Below, one piece after another: positions 35,128 through 42,861 of a DNA stretch of 64,000 nt. The DNA comes from Frigoribacterium sp. PhB160. GTDB taxonomy: Bacteria; Actinomycetota; Actinomycetes; Actinomycetales; Microbacteriaceae. Location: the NCBI RefSeq assembly GCF_003751785.1, contig NZ_RKIE01000001.1:1589564-1653563 (forward strand), in the 5' to 3' direction. Position numbers and translations under genes: made by a program. Position 1 is the stretch's first letter, and each line of letters opens with the position of its first letter. A model generated the notes under the pieces. That model ran no database searches. It saw nothing but the letters and a program-made list of their open reading frames with translations, and was not told where the DNA came from.

Positions 35128-36987
35128 GTGAGCACAGCAGGCGCAACAGGACCGCACGGGGGTGACCCGACCCGTCCCGGCGACGAGCTCGACCTCGGCG
35201 AGGTGGGCACGACCGTCGGCAACTCGGCCGCCGAGCACCTCTCGCCCGCCTTCCCCGAGCGGGCCGCCTGGGGCACGGCGAGCAAGCTCCGGGCCTGGCA
35301 GGCCGAGGCGCTGGAGCAGTACTTCGCCACGTCGCCGCGCGACTTCCTCGCCGCCGCCACGCCGGGCGCCGGCAAGACGACCTTCGCGCTCCGCCTCGCC
35401 ACCGAGCTGCTCTCACGTGGCGAGGTCGACCGCGTCGTCGTCGTCGCCCCGACGGAGCACCTCAAGCGCCAGTGGGCGGACGCCGCCGACCGGGTGAACC
35501 TCCGCCTCGACCCGATGTTCAAGAACGCCGACGTGACGTTCGGCCGGCACTACCACGGGGTCGCCGTCACCTACGCGCAGGTGGGCATGAACCCGCAGGT
35601 GCACGCGGCCCTGACGGCCGCGGGGCGCACGCTGGTGATCCTCGACGAGGTCCACCACGGCGGCGACGCCCTCAGCTGGGGCGACGGCATCCGCGAGGCG
35701 TACGGCGCCGCGACGCGACGCCTCTCGCTGACGGGCACCCCGTTCCGCTCCGACACCGCTCCCATCCCGTTCGTGACCTACGCCCCCGACGAGCACGGCA
35801 TCCGCACCTCCCGGTCCGACTACGCCTACGGGTACGGCCGGGCCCTCGCCGACGGGGTGGTGCGGCCCGTGCTCTTCATGGCCTACGCGGGTCAGATGCG
35901 GTGGCGGACGCGCATGGGCGACGAGATGAGCGCCTCCCTCGGCGAGGCCGTCACGAAGGACATCACCGCGCAGGCCTGGCGCACCGCGCTGTCGCCGCAG
36001 GGCGACTGGATCCCGGCCGTGCTCTCGGCCGCCGACAAGCGGCTCACCGAGGTGCGACGCGGCGTGCCCGACGCCGGCGGGCTCGTCATCGCCACCGACC
36101 ACACGGCCGCGCGGACGTACGCCCAGGTCCTGCAGAAGCTGACGGGGGAGCGGCCGACCGTCGTCCTCTCCGACGAGAAGGCCGCCTCCGACCGCATCCA
36201 GGCCTTCAGCGAGAGCGAGAGCCGCTGGATGGTCGCGGTGCGCATGGTGTCGGAGGGCGTCGACGTGCCCCGGCTCGCGGTCGGCGTGTACGCGACGAGC
36301 GCCTCGACCCCGCTCTTCTTCGCCCAGGTCGTCGGGCGTTTCGTCCGGGCCCGCAGGCGCGGCGAGACCGCGTCGATCTTCCTGCCGAGCGTGCCGAGCC
36401 TCATGGCCCTCGCCGGTCAGCTCGAGCTCGAGCGCGACCATGCCCTCGATCGGCCGACCGACGCCGACGACGGCGTCTTCGCGCCCGAGGAGGACATGAT
36501 GGCGGCCGCGAACCGCGAGGAGAAGGCGTCGAGCCTGCTCGAGCAGCAGCCGTTCGAGGCGCTCGACTCGCAGGCCTCCTTCGACCGCGTCCTCTACGAC
36601 GGGGGCGAGTTCGGCACCGGCGGCGAGATCGGCAGCCTGGAGGAGCTCGACTTCATCGGCATCCCCGGCCTGCTCGAGCCCGACCAGGTGCGCGACCTGC
36701 TCCGTCAACGTCAGGCCACCCAGGCCCGCCGGTCGGCGAAGACCGGCCTGCCCACGACGATGCAGGCCGAGGTCGAGGCCCGGCCGATGTACCAGACCAT
36801 CAAGGAGCAGCGGCAGGAGCTCAGTCGACTCGTCTCGATCTGGTCGCGGCACTCGAACGAGCCGCACGGCTTGATCCACGCCGACCTCCGCCGCATCAGC
36901 GGCGGGCCTGCCGTGGCCCAGGCGAGCACCGACCAGATCCAGAAGCGCATCGACGTCCTCCGCGGCCGGATCGGCAACCGCAAGTAG
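35128..36987 (+). CDS. DEAD/DEAH-box (superfamily 2) helicase
   Basis: 619 aa. It has Walker A TPGAGKTTFAL near residue 78, a DEVH box (VILDEVHHGGD near 172), SLTGTPFRS (motif III-like) near 204, and motif VI QVVGRFVRARRRGE near 402. The central part resembles XPB/RAD25-like DNA translocases, but I recognise no nuclease domain. The role is probably DNA repair or restart, given dinB 11 bp upstream and the glycosylase-like gene downstream. The GTG at 35128 fits the TAAGAT box. Confidence 0.85.
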   Translation: MSTAGATGPHGGDPTRPGDELDLGEVGTTVGNSAAEHLSPAFPERAAWGTASKLRAWQAEALEQYFATSPRDFLAAATPGAGKTTFALRLATELLSRGEVDRVVVVAPTEHLKRQWADAADRVNLRLDPMFKNADVTFGRHYHGVAVTYAQVGMNPQVHAALTAAGRTLVILDEVHHGGDALSWGDGIREAYGAATRRLSLTGTPFRSDTAPIPFVTYAPDEHGIRTSRSDYAYGYGRALADGVVRPVLFMAYAGQMRWRTRMGDEMSASLGEAVTKDITAQAWRTALSPQGDWIPAVLSAADKRLTEVRRGVPDAGGLVIATDHTAARTYAQVLQKLTGERPTVVLSDEKAASDRIQAFSESESRWMVAVRMVSEGVDVPRLAVGVYATSASTPLFFAQVVGRFVRARRRGETASIFLPSVPSLMALAGQLELERDHALDRPTDADDGVFAPEEDMMAAANREEKASSLLEQQPFEALDSQASFDRVLYDGGEFGTGGEIGSLEELDFIGIPGLLEPDQVRDLLRQRQATQARRSAKTGLPTTMQAEVEARPMYQTIKEQRQELSRLVSIWSRHSNEPHGLIHADLRRISGGPAVAQASTDQIQKRIDVLRGRIGNRK

Positions 36988-37032
36988 GTCCGCGACCTCC
37001 GGCCGCCGGGCGCGCGGTCGCCGTCGCGCGCC

Positions 37033-37038
37033 TACCGT
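37033..37038 (+). promoter_or_regulatory. Leaderless-type -10 box of the MSMEG_6728-family gene
   Basis: TACCGT, seven bases, then GTG at 37046. No ribosome-binding site is present. Confidence 0.5.
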
Positions 37039-37045
37039 GTGGGGC

Positions 37046-37882
37046 GTGCAGACGTTCCTCCCGTACCCGGACCTCCACGAGACGGCGGTCAGCCTCGACC
37101 AGGCCAGGCTCGGCAAGCAGCGCGTGGAGGCGCTGCAGGTGCTGCGGGCCGTGACGCTGCCCTCCTACGGCTGGCAGAGCCACCCGGCGGTCGGCATGTG
37201 GCGCGGTCACCGGGAGGCCCTCACCGCCTACTCGCTGGCCGTCACCGACGAGTGGCTCGCGCGGGGCCACGCCGACACGGTGCGGCCGCAGATCGCCGAG
37301 TTCGCGCCGGGGGTGGAGGCCGCCGACCTGGACGACCTCCCGTTGCCCGCCTGGTGGGGCGACGAGGCCCTGCACCTGAGCCACCGCTCGAAGCTCGTGC
37401 AGAAGGAGCCGGAGCACTACCGCCCGCTCTTCCCCGACGCCCCGGACGACCTCGAGTACGTCTGGCCCGCCCCCGATCCGACCCTGCCCCGGCCGAGCGA
37501 CGACACCGCCCTCGCCGCCCAGCATCGAGCGTGGGTGCTGCGCGCGTCGACGGCGGCCCAGCGGGAGGAGTGGCTCGACGCCGGGGTGGTCACGCTGCCC
37601 GAGTCGTCGCCGCGCGGACGCACGGGGCCCGCCTGGCAACGTCAGCTGGAGGCCGTGGCAGCCGTCCGGGACGGCGAGACGGTGCTCGTGCCCTCGCGCG
37701 ACGGCTCGGCCTTCGCCCGGGGGATCGTGCATGGCGACGTCGTCGCGGCGATGGACGACGACCGGGCGCCCGTGCTGCTGCGCCACGTGGTCTTCGGCAC
37801 CGACGAGATCACCCGGGCCGACCTGCCGTGGCCGGCTCTCGCGCAGGACCCCCGGTCGATCTTCCCGCTCGACCTCGGCTGA
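37046..37882 (+). CDS. MSMEG_6728-family / pyrimidine-dimer DNA glycosylase-like protein
   Basis: 278 aa. The N-terminus QTFLPYPDLHETAVSLDQARLGKQRVEALQ followed by GWQSHPAVGMWRGH matches the pyrimidine-dimer-excision (Pyr_excise) family, which relates to T4 endonuclease V-like proteins. The family motif SHRSKLVQKEPEHYRPLFP is near residue 115. The C-terminal 120 residues are less familiar. True glycosylase activity has not been shown for most members. The TACCGT box fixes the GTG at 37046; an ATG three codons earlier falls inside the promoter. Confidence 0.75.
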   Translation: MQTFLPYPDLHETAVSLDQARLGKQRVEALQVLRAVTLPSYGWQSHPAVGMWRGHREALTAYSLAVTDEWLARGHADTVRPQIAEFAPGVEAADLDDLPLPAWWGDEALHLSHRSKLVQKEPEHYRPLFPDAPDDLEYVWPAPDPTLPRPSDDTALAAQHRAWVLRASTAAQREEWLDAGVVTLPESSPRGRTGPAWQRQLEAVAAVRDGETVLVPSRDGSAFARGIVHGDVVAAMDDDRAPVLLRHVVFGTDEITRADLPWPALAQDPRSIFPLDLG

Positions 37883-37964
37883 TCGCCGCACCACCACGCG
37901 ACTGCGCGACCGGACGACCAGACGACCCGACGACTGCGCGACCGCCGGGCCGTCGTGTCCCGCG

Positions 37965-37970
37965 TACGAT
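37965..37970 (+). promoter_or_regulatory. Leaderless-type -10 box of the 85-aa gene
   Basis: TACGAT, six bases, then ATG at 37977. Just upstream, CGACTGCGCGACCG occurs twice (37899-37912 and 37931-37944), exactly 32 bases apart. Confidence 0.45.
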
Positions 37971-37976
37971 CGACGC

Positions 37977-38234
37977 ATGCTCGACCGCGCCGACGACACC
38001 CGGTGGATCGTCCGCGCCGCACCCGACGCGCCGGCGGAGGCGGTGGTGGAGGCCTTCGGCTCCGGGTTCCGGCTCGAGAGCTGGGCCCTCGACGCCGACG
38101 AGCGCGAGACGCTGGGCGTCCACACGTCGCCTGACCAGGCCGAGACGGCCTGGTGGCGCCACCTCGACCGCGACCGGGGTCAGCGCACCGAGACCGGCGA
38201 CGCCGACACGGCGCGGCGGCTCGGCGAGGCCTGA
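37977..38234 (+). CDS. Hypothetical protein, 85 aa
   Basis: I do not recognise this protein. It is 85 aa, acidic and soluble, with Trp-rich patches (DDTRWIVRAAP, RLESWALDADERETLGVHTSPDQAETAWWRHL). The ATG at 37977 is supported by a well-placed TACGAT box. Its last 55 bases overlap the end of the oppositely oriented 181-aa gene. It may belong functionally with the repair-like genes upstream, but that is inference from position only. Confidence 0.6.
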   Translation: MLDRADDTRWIVRAAPDAPAEAVVEAFGSGFRLESWALDADERETLGVHTSPDQAETAWWRHLDRDRGQRTETGDADTARRLGEA

Positions 38235-38725
38235 GATGACCCGGGCGCCGCGTCGAGCGCCGAGGGCGGCGCGTCGGGCGCCGCCCCCGGGCCAGGCGGC
38301 GCCGGGAACGGCCGGTCCGTCGTCAGCGGCCCGATGCCCTCGTCGGTGCAGCCCACGACGGCCCGGACGGCGAACTCGCGGTCGTCGCCCAGCCGGCTGA
38401 GCGCGGCGTGCCACGCGCGGTCGGAGCGACGCGACGACGCGCTGCCGGTCCGTTCGACGACGAACACGACCGACGCGGCCCGGAACTCGTCGGCGATCGC
38501 CTCGACGGCCTCGCCCCAGTTCGAGAGCGCCGCCGGGTCGGGCACGAGCGGGATGCCCTCGACCGGGACGACGATCGGCAGCGCCACGTCGTCGGCGTCG
38601 AGGAACAGGGTCCAGAGCTGGCGACGGATGGCGACCGGGAAGAAGTGGTCGAGGAGCACGAGGAGGTCGTCGTCGGTGCGGAGCGGGCGGTGGAGCTCGG
38701 GGGCGAGGGTGTCGGTGACGGTCAT
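38180..38725 (-). CDS. Hypothetical protein, 181 aa
   Basis: Not recognised. The first 125 residues look like a folded domain (LLVLLDHFFPVAIRRQLWTLFLDADDVALPIVVPVEGIP, then ASVVFVVERTG and VRAVVGCTDEGIGPL). The last 50 residues are Pro/Ala/Ser-rich and low-complexity; part of this tail lies in the 55-bp overlap with the 85-aa gene. The ATG at 38725 is the first in a frame with good actinobacterial codon bias. It lies just downstream of the opuC operon terminator and reads in the same direction. Confidence 0.65.
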   Translation of the reverse strand: MTVTDTLAPELHRPLRTDDDLLVLLDHFFPVAIRRQLWTLFLDADDVALPIVVPVEGIPLVPDPAALSNWGEAVEAIADEFRAASVVFVVERTGSASSRRSDRAWHAALSRLGDDREFAVRAVVGCTDEGIGPLTTDRPFPAPPGPGAAPDAPPSALDAAPGSSQASPSRRAVSASPVSVR

Positions 38726-38769
38726 GGCTCCAGGGTGCCGAGCTGCGCCTCCCCGTCGTCGACGATCCA

Positions 38770-38806
38770 CAGGACGCCCCCACGCCGAGGCGGTGGGGGC
38801 GTCCTG
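38770..38806 (-). terminator. opuC operon terminator
   Basis: Perfect 14-bp stem CAGGACGCCCCCAC / GTGGGGGCGTCCTG with a 9-base loop, 22 bases past the stop of the solute-binding protein gene. Confidence 0.8.
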
Positions 38807-38828
38807 GGGAGGGATCGACGGCCGTGGC

Positions 38829-39845
38829 TCAGGGGGCCGTGACGAAGCCCTGCTCGACCATCCAGGCGAAGGCGACGTCCGCGGGCTCCTGGCCCTCGAC
38901 GTCGACCCGGCGGTTGAGCGTCCGCAGCTCGTCGTCGGTCAGGGCCGGCGAGATCTGGTCGTAGACCCCGGCGAGCTCGGGGTACTCCTCGAGCGTCGCC
39001 GTCGAGAAGACCGGCGCGGCGTTGTAGGCGGGGAAGAAGCCCTGGTCGTCGTCGAGCACCGTCAGGTCGAGCGAGTCGATGCGCCCGTCGGTCGTGAACA
39101 CCTCGCCGAAGTTGCAGCGGCCGCGGTCGGTGGCCTCGTACACGGTGCCCGTGTCGAGGATGCTCACGTTGTCGGTGGGCACGCCGTCGGCCGCGCCGAG
39201 CTCGAGGCCGTAGCGCTCGAGCATGGGCGCGAAGCCGTCGGCCCGCGAGTTGAACTCGGCCTCGACGCAGAAGGTGCGCTGCTCGACCGGCAGCGCTGCG
39301 ATGTCCGACAGGGTCGCCACGTCGCCGAGCTCGGGCACGGCCTCGGAGCGGACGGCCATGGCGTACGTGTTGTTGAGCGGCGCGGGCTCGAGCCAGGTCA
39401 GGCCGTTGGCCTCGTCGGCGTCGCGGACGGCCCGGTACTGCTCGGCCTGGTCCGGGATGCCGGAGGCCTCGCCGAGGTAGGTCAGCCACGCCGTGCCGGT
39501 GTACTCGTACGTCATGTCGGCGTCGCCGTCGAGCATCAGCTGGCGGACCGCGACGCTGCCCGGCACGTTCGTCATGTCGGTGACCTCGAAGCCGGCCGCC
39601 TGCGCCGCCAGCACGGCGATCTTGCCGAGCACGAGCTGCTCGGTGAAGTTCTTCGCGGTGACGGTGAGCGAGGCGTCGTCGGGCAGTCCCTCGATCTCGG
39701 TGATCGATCCCGGAGCCACCGCCGGGACGAAGGCCGTGGCGGGCTGGAGGCCGCAGCCGGCGAGGAGGGCGGTCGTGGAGACGGCGACGACCCCCGCGAC
39801 GGAGGCGCGGCGGAGTCGACGACGGGAGGTCGCGGTGGTCGGCAT
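38829..39845 (-). CDS. Glycine betaine/choline-type ABC transporter substrate-binding lipoprotein
   Basis: 338 aa. The N-terminal Arg-rich signal and lipobox LLAGC (Cys near residue 31) indicate a lipoprotein anchored outside the membrane. The OpuAC/ProX-type fold is seen in TVTAKNFTEQLVLGKIAVLAAQ near residue 60 and DADMTYEYTGTAWLTYL near 108. It delivers a compatible solute (betaine, choline, carnitine or similar) to the transporter. The ATG at 39845 overlaps the stop of the preceding permease gene (ATGA). Last gene of the operon, before a strong terminator. Confidence 0.9.
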   Translation of the reverse strand: MPTTATSRRRLRRASVAGVVAVSTTALLAGCGLQPATAFVPAVAPGSITEIEGLPDDASLTVTAKNFTEQLVLGKIAVLAAQAAGFEVTDMTNVPGSVAVRQLMLDGDADMTYEYTGTAWLTYLGEASGIPDQAEQYRAVRDADEANGLTWLEPAPLNNTYAMAVRSEAVPELGDVATLSDIAALPVEQRTFCVEAEFNSRADGFAPMLERYGLELGAADGVPTDNVSILDTGTVYEATDRGRCNFGEVFTTDGRIDSLDLTVLDDDQGFFPAYNAAPVFSTATLEEYPELAGVYDQISPALTDDELRTLNRRVDVEGQEPADVAFAWMVEQGFVTAP

Positions 39846-40681
39846 CAGAGGCCCTTCGGTCGGGCGACGTGCTCGACCACGCGGCCGAGCCAGTCGATGA
39901 GGAGCGCCAGCAGCGCGATGAGGAGGGCCCCGGAGACGAGCACCTTCGGCAGGAACAGGTTGACGCCGGTCGTGATGAGCAGGCCGAGCCCGCCGGCCCC
40001 GACGAACGTCGCGAGGGCGGCCGAGCCGACGAGCAGCACGAGGGCCGTGCGGATGCCCGAGAGCATGACGGGCACGGCGAGCGGCAGCTCGACGCGGAAG
40101 AGCACTGCCGTCGCCGACATGCCCATCCCGCGGCCGGCCTCGACGAGCCGCGCGTCGACGCTCTGCAGTCCGATCATCGTGTTGCGGAGCACGGGCAGGA
40201 TCGCGTACAGCACGAGCGCGACCACGGCGGCCCGGAAGCTGAAGCCGAGCCACGAGGCCAGCAGCACGACGAGGCCGATGGCCGGCGCGGCCTGGCCGAA
40301 GTTCGCGACGGCGAGGATCGGGCCGGAGGCGCGGCGGAAGGGAGCCCGGGTCAGCACCACTCCCAGGGGCAGCGCGATCACGAGCACGATCGCCGCCGAC
40401 GCGAAGGTGAGCGCGAGGTGCTCGCCGGTGTAGTCGAGGATGCGGGCGGGGTCGAGCGTCGTGCGCTCGCCGGCCGTCAGGTCGGCCGTGGCGAGCCAGA
40501 TCGCGAACGCGCCGAGGGCGGCCGCGATCGCGAGGGGCTGCACGACGAGACCGACGAGGCCCGGACGGCGGAGACGGTGCGCGCGTGCCGGCCGGGTACC
40601 CGCGAGGGGGCCGCGGCCCGTGCCGTCGCCGGGAGCCCCGGGGGCCGGGGCCGTGCCCGACGCCTCCGTGACGGCGGTCAC
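39845..40681 (-). CDS. OpuC-type ABC transporter permease (second)
   Basis: 278 aa. The first 38 residues are a Pro/Gly/Ala-rich cytoplasmic extension, followed by about six membrane helices. The binding-protein-dependent permease loop is EAGRGMGMSATAVLFRVELPLAVPVMLSGIRTA, near residue 180. It forms the channel with the other permease. It overlaps the ATPase gene upstream (GTGA) and the lipoprotein gene downstream (ATGA). Confidence 0.88.
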   Translation of the reverse strand: MTAVTEASGTAPAPGAPGDGTGRGPLAGTRPARAHRLRRPGLVGLVVQPLAIAAALGAFAIWLATADLTAGERTTLDPARILDYTGEHLALTFASAAIVLVIALPLGVVLTRAPFRRASGPILAVANFGQAAPAIGLVVLLASWLGFSFRAAVVALVLYAILPVLRNTMIGLQSVDARLVEAGRGMGMSATAVLFRVELPLAVPVMLSGIRTALVLLVGSAALATFVGAGGLGLLITTGVNLFLPKVLVSGALLIALLALLIDWLGRVVEHVARPKGL

Positions 40682-41940
40682 GCCGCGCTCCCGTCGGCGG
40701 CGTCGTCCGGCGCACCGAGCACCGGGAGCGGACCGGTGTTGGTGCCGACGGGTGCGTCGCCGGAGGCGGCGGCGGCCGCCTCGCGGGCGCGGGTGATGGC
40801 GTCCATGACGACCTCGACCGTGATGACGCCGATGAACGCGTCGCGGCGACCCGTCACGAGGGCCGCTCCGGCGCTCGAGACGAGCATCGTGTCGAGCGCG
40901 TCGTTGAGGGTCGCCGCGCTGCCGATGACCGGCAGGTCGGGGTCGGCCCCGGCGGGGATGGTCTCGAGGCGCCCCAGCTGCCGCACCGACGGCCAGCGGA
41001 CGGGCCGGTCGCGCTCGTCGACCACGACGGCGTGCTGGTGGCCGGTCGCCTCGACGCGGGCGAGGACGTCGCGGGCGGGCTCGCCCTCGCGAGCGACGAC
41101 GGCCTCGGCGAGGTCGACGTCGCGGACCCGGGTGAGGGTCAGCTGCTTGAGGCCAGCGCCCGAGCCGATGAAGTTCTCGACGAACTCGTTCGCGGGCTCC
41201 GCGAGGATCCGTTCGGGGGTGTCGTACTGCACGATGTGGGCGCCCTCGGAGAAGATGACGATCCAGTCGCCGAGCTTGACGGCCTCGTCGAAGTCGTGGG
41301 TGACGATGACGATGGTCTTCTGGAGCTCCTGCTGGATGTTGATCAGCTCGTCCTGGAGGCGCTGGCGGGTGATCGGGTCGACCGCGCCGAAGGGCTCGTC
41401 CATCAGCAGCACGGGCGGGTCCGCCGCGAGGGCCCGCGCCACGCCCACGCGCTGCTGCTGGCCGCCGGAGAGCTCACGGGGGAAGCGGTCGCGGTAGGTG
41501 TCGGGGTCGAGCGAGACGAGCTCGAGCAGCTCGTCGACGCGGGCCTCGATGCGGTCCTTCGACCAGCCGAGCATCTTCGGCACGATGGCGATGTTCGCCG
41601 CGACGGTCAGGTGGGGGAACAGCCCGCCGGCCTGGATGACGTAGCCGATCCGGCGGCGCAGCTCGTCGCCGTCGATGCTGGTCACGTCGTCGTCGCCGAG
41701 GACGATGCGGCCCTCCGACGGCTCGATGAGACGGTTGATCATCTTCAGCGTCGTCGTCTTGCCGCAGCCCGAGGGGCCGACGAGCATGACGATCTTGCCG
41801 GCCGGGATCTCGAGCGTGATGCCGTCGACGGCGGGCTTGGACTGCCCGGCGTAGCGCTTGGTCACCTGGTCGAGCAGGATGCTCTTGCCGGAGACGCTCG
41901 TGCCGGCGTCGGTCGTGGTGGGGGTGTCAGTTCTGGACAT
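40678..41940 (-). CDS. OpuC-type ABC transporter ATP-binding protein with C-terminal CBS region
   Basis: 420 aa. Walker A GPSGCGKTTT is near residue 51, the signature LSGGQQQRVGVARAL near 151, and Walker B VLLMDEPFGAVD near 171. After about residue 250 a CBS-type regulatory region follows (VVVDERDRPVRW, then AALVTGRRDAFIGVITVEVVMDAI), which in OpuCA-like proteins senses ionic strength or nucleotides. The C-terminal 40 residues are Ala/Gly/Pro-rich. It overlaps the first permease gene by 14 bp. Confidence 0.92.
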   Translation of the reverse strand: MSRTDTPTTTDAGTSVSGKSILLDQVTKRYAGQSKPAVDGITLEIPAGKIVMLVGPSGCGKTTTLKMINRLIEPSEGRIVLGDDDVTSIDGDELRRRIGYVIQAGGLFPHLTVAANIAIVPKMLGWSKDRIEARVDELLELVSLDPDTYRDRFPRELSGGQQQRVGVARALAADPPVLLMDEPFGAVDPITRQRLQDELINIQQELQKTIVIVTHDFDEAVKLGDWIVIFSEGAHIVQYDTPERILAEPANEFVENFIGSGAGLKQLTLTRVRDVDLAEAVVAREGEPARDVLARVEATGHQHAVVVDERDRPVRWPSVRQLGRLETIPAGADPDLPVIGSAATLNDALDTMLVSSAGAALVTGRRDAFIGVITVEVVMDAITRAREAAAAASGDAPVGTNTGPLPVLGAPDDAADGSAA

Positions 41941-42577
41941 GGATGCCTCGCGAGACGGTCAGGCGGCCGAGGCCGACGAGAAGGAGGTCGAGGACCAGGG
42001 CGAGCAGCACGACGCCGACGACCCCGGTGACCACGGAGGCGAGCGCGTTCGCGCCGCCGAGACGGGACAGGCCCGAGAAGATGAAGCCGCCGAGGCCGGG
42101 CCCCAGCGCGTAGGCCGTGACGGCCGCGATGCCCATCACCATCTGGGCGCTGACGCGCACCCCGGTGAGGATGATCGGCCACGCGAGCGGCAGCTGCACC
42201 TGGAGGAAGGTGCGCAGCGGGCCCATGCCGATGCCGCGGGCCGACTCGAGGACGGCTCCGTCGACCTCGCTGAGCCCGACCACCGCGTTGCGGAGGATGG
42301 GCAGCGTGGCGAAGAACGTCACGACGATGACCGACGGCAGCACGCCGAAGCCGACCGGGGCGATGAGCAGGCCGATGACGGCGAACGACGGCAGCGTCAG
42401 GCCGACGGCCGACACCCCGTTCGCGAGCGCGCTGAGCGCGGGCACCCGGTGGACGAGCGCCGCCAGCCCGACGGCGATCACCACCGCGAGCACGAGGCAC
42501 TGCACCACGAGGGAGAAGTGCTGCCAGGAGGCGAACCAGATCTGGTCCCACCGGTCGACCACGTACTCGTACGCCAT
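41927..42577 (-). CDS. OpuC-type ABC transporter permease (first)
   Basis: 216 aa with about five to six membrane helices. The permease signature ESARGIGMGPLRTFLQVQLPLAWPIILTGVRV is near residue 115. It starts the operon permease-ATPase-permease-lipoprotein, the standard OpuC order. The ATG at 42577 is preceded by AAAAGGGG (GACGAAAAGGGGCGAC), a good ribosome-binding site. A 10-base inverted repeat pair lies upstream. Confidence 0.9.
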   Translation of the reverse strand: MAYEYVVDRWDQIWFASWQHFSLVVQCLVLAVVIAVGLAALVHRVPALSALANGVSAVGLTLPSFAVIGLLIAPVGFGVLPSVIVVTFFATLPILRNAVVGLSEVDGAVLESARGIGMGPLRTFLQVQLPLAWPIILTGVRVSAQMVMGIAAVTAYALGPGLGGFIFSGLSRLGGANALASVVTGVVGVVLLALVLDLLLVGLGRLTVSRGIHVQN

Positions 42578-42807
42578 GTCGCCCCTTTTCGTCGTCGTCG
42601 TCCGCGCCCCGGGGAGCGCGGCTGCCCGGTCGTCCCGGGCAAACGCGATCCACCATAACGACGGGTGACGCCCACGTGGTCATCGTGGTCGTGATGAGAA
42701 GGGGGGGTCGACAGGCCGATCGTTATCGAACGTCGGCCGGAGAAATGCCGGTCACGGGCACATCTGCCGACGCGCCACGATCCGACTGTAACGATCGGGG
42801 CGAGAAC
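42578..42807 (-). promoter_or_regulatory. opuC operon upstream region
   Basis: 230 bp without a gene. TATGGT on the minus strand (42657 down to 42652) is a possible -10. The 10-mer TAACGATCGG occurs inverted: on the minus strand at 42716-42725 and on the plus strand at 42789-42798. That could be a pair of regulator half-sites or coincidence. Confidence 0.35.
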
Positions 42808-42849
42808 GCGGGAGGCGCGGTGCGCGACCTCGCACACCGCGCCTCCCGC
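42808..42849 (-). terminator. Flavin monooxygenase terminator (GGAGGCGCGG type)
   Basis: Perfect 15-bp stem GCGGGAGGCGCGGTG / CACCGCGCCTCCCGC with a 12-base loop, starting 12 bases past the monooxygenase stop. Both arms carry the GGAGGCGCGG element. Confidence 0.82.
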
Positions 42850-42861
42850 AGGCTCTGCGCC

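Noticed and set aside
31676-35416. A 1246-codon minus-strand open frame
   Set aside because: Only the final 262 codons (SGNH hydrolase, from 32464) are real. The upstream part lies antisense to the acyl-CoA dehydrogenase-like gene and dinB.
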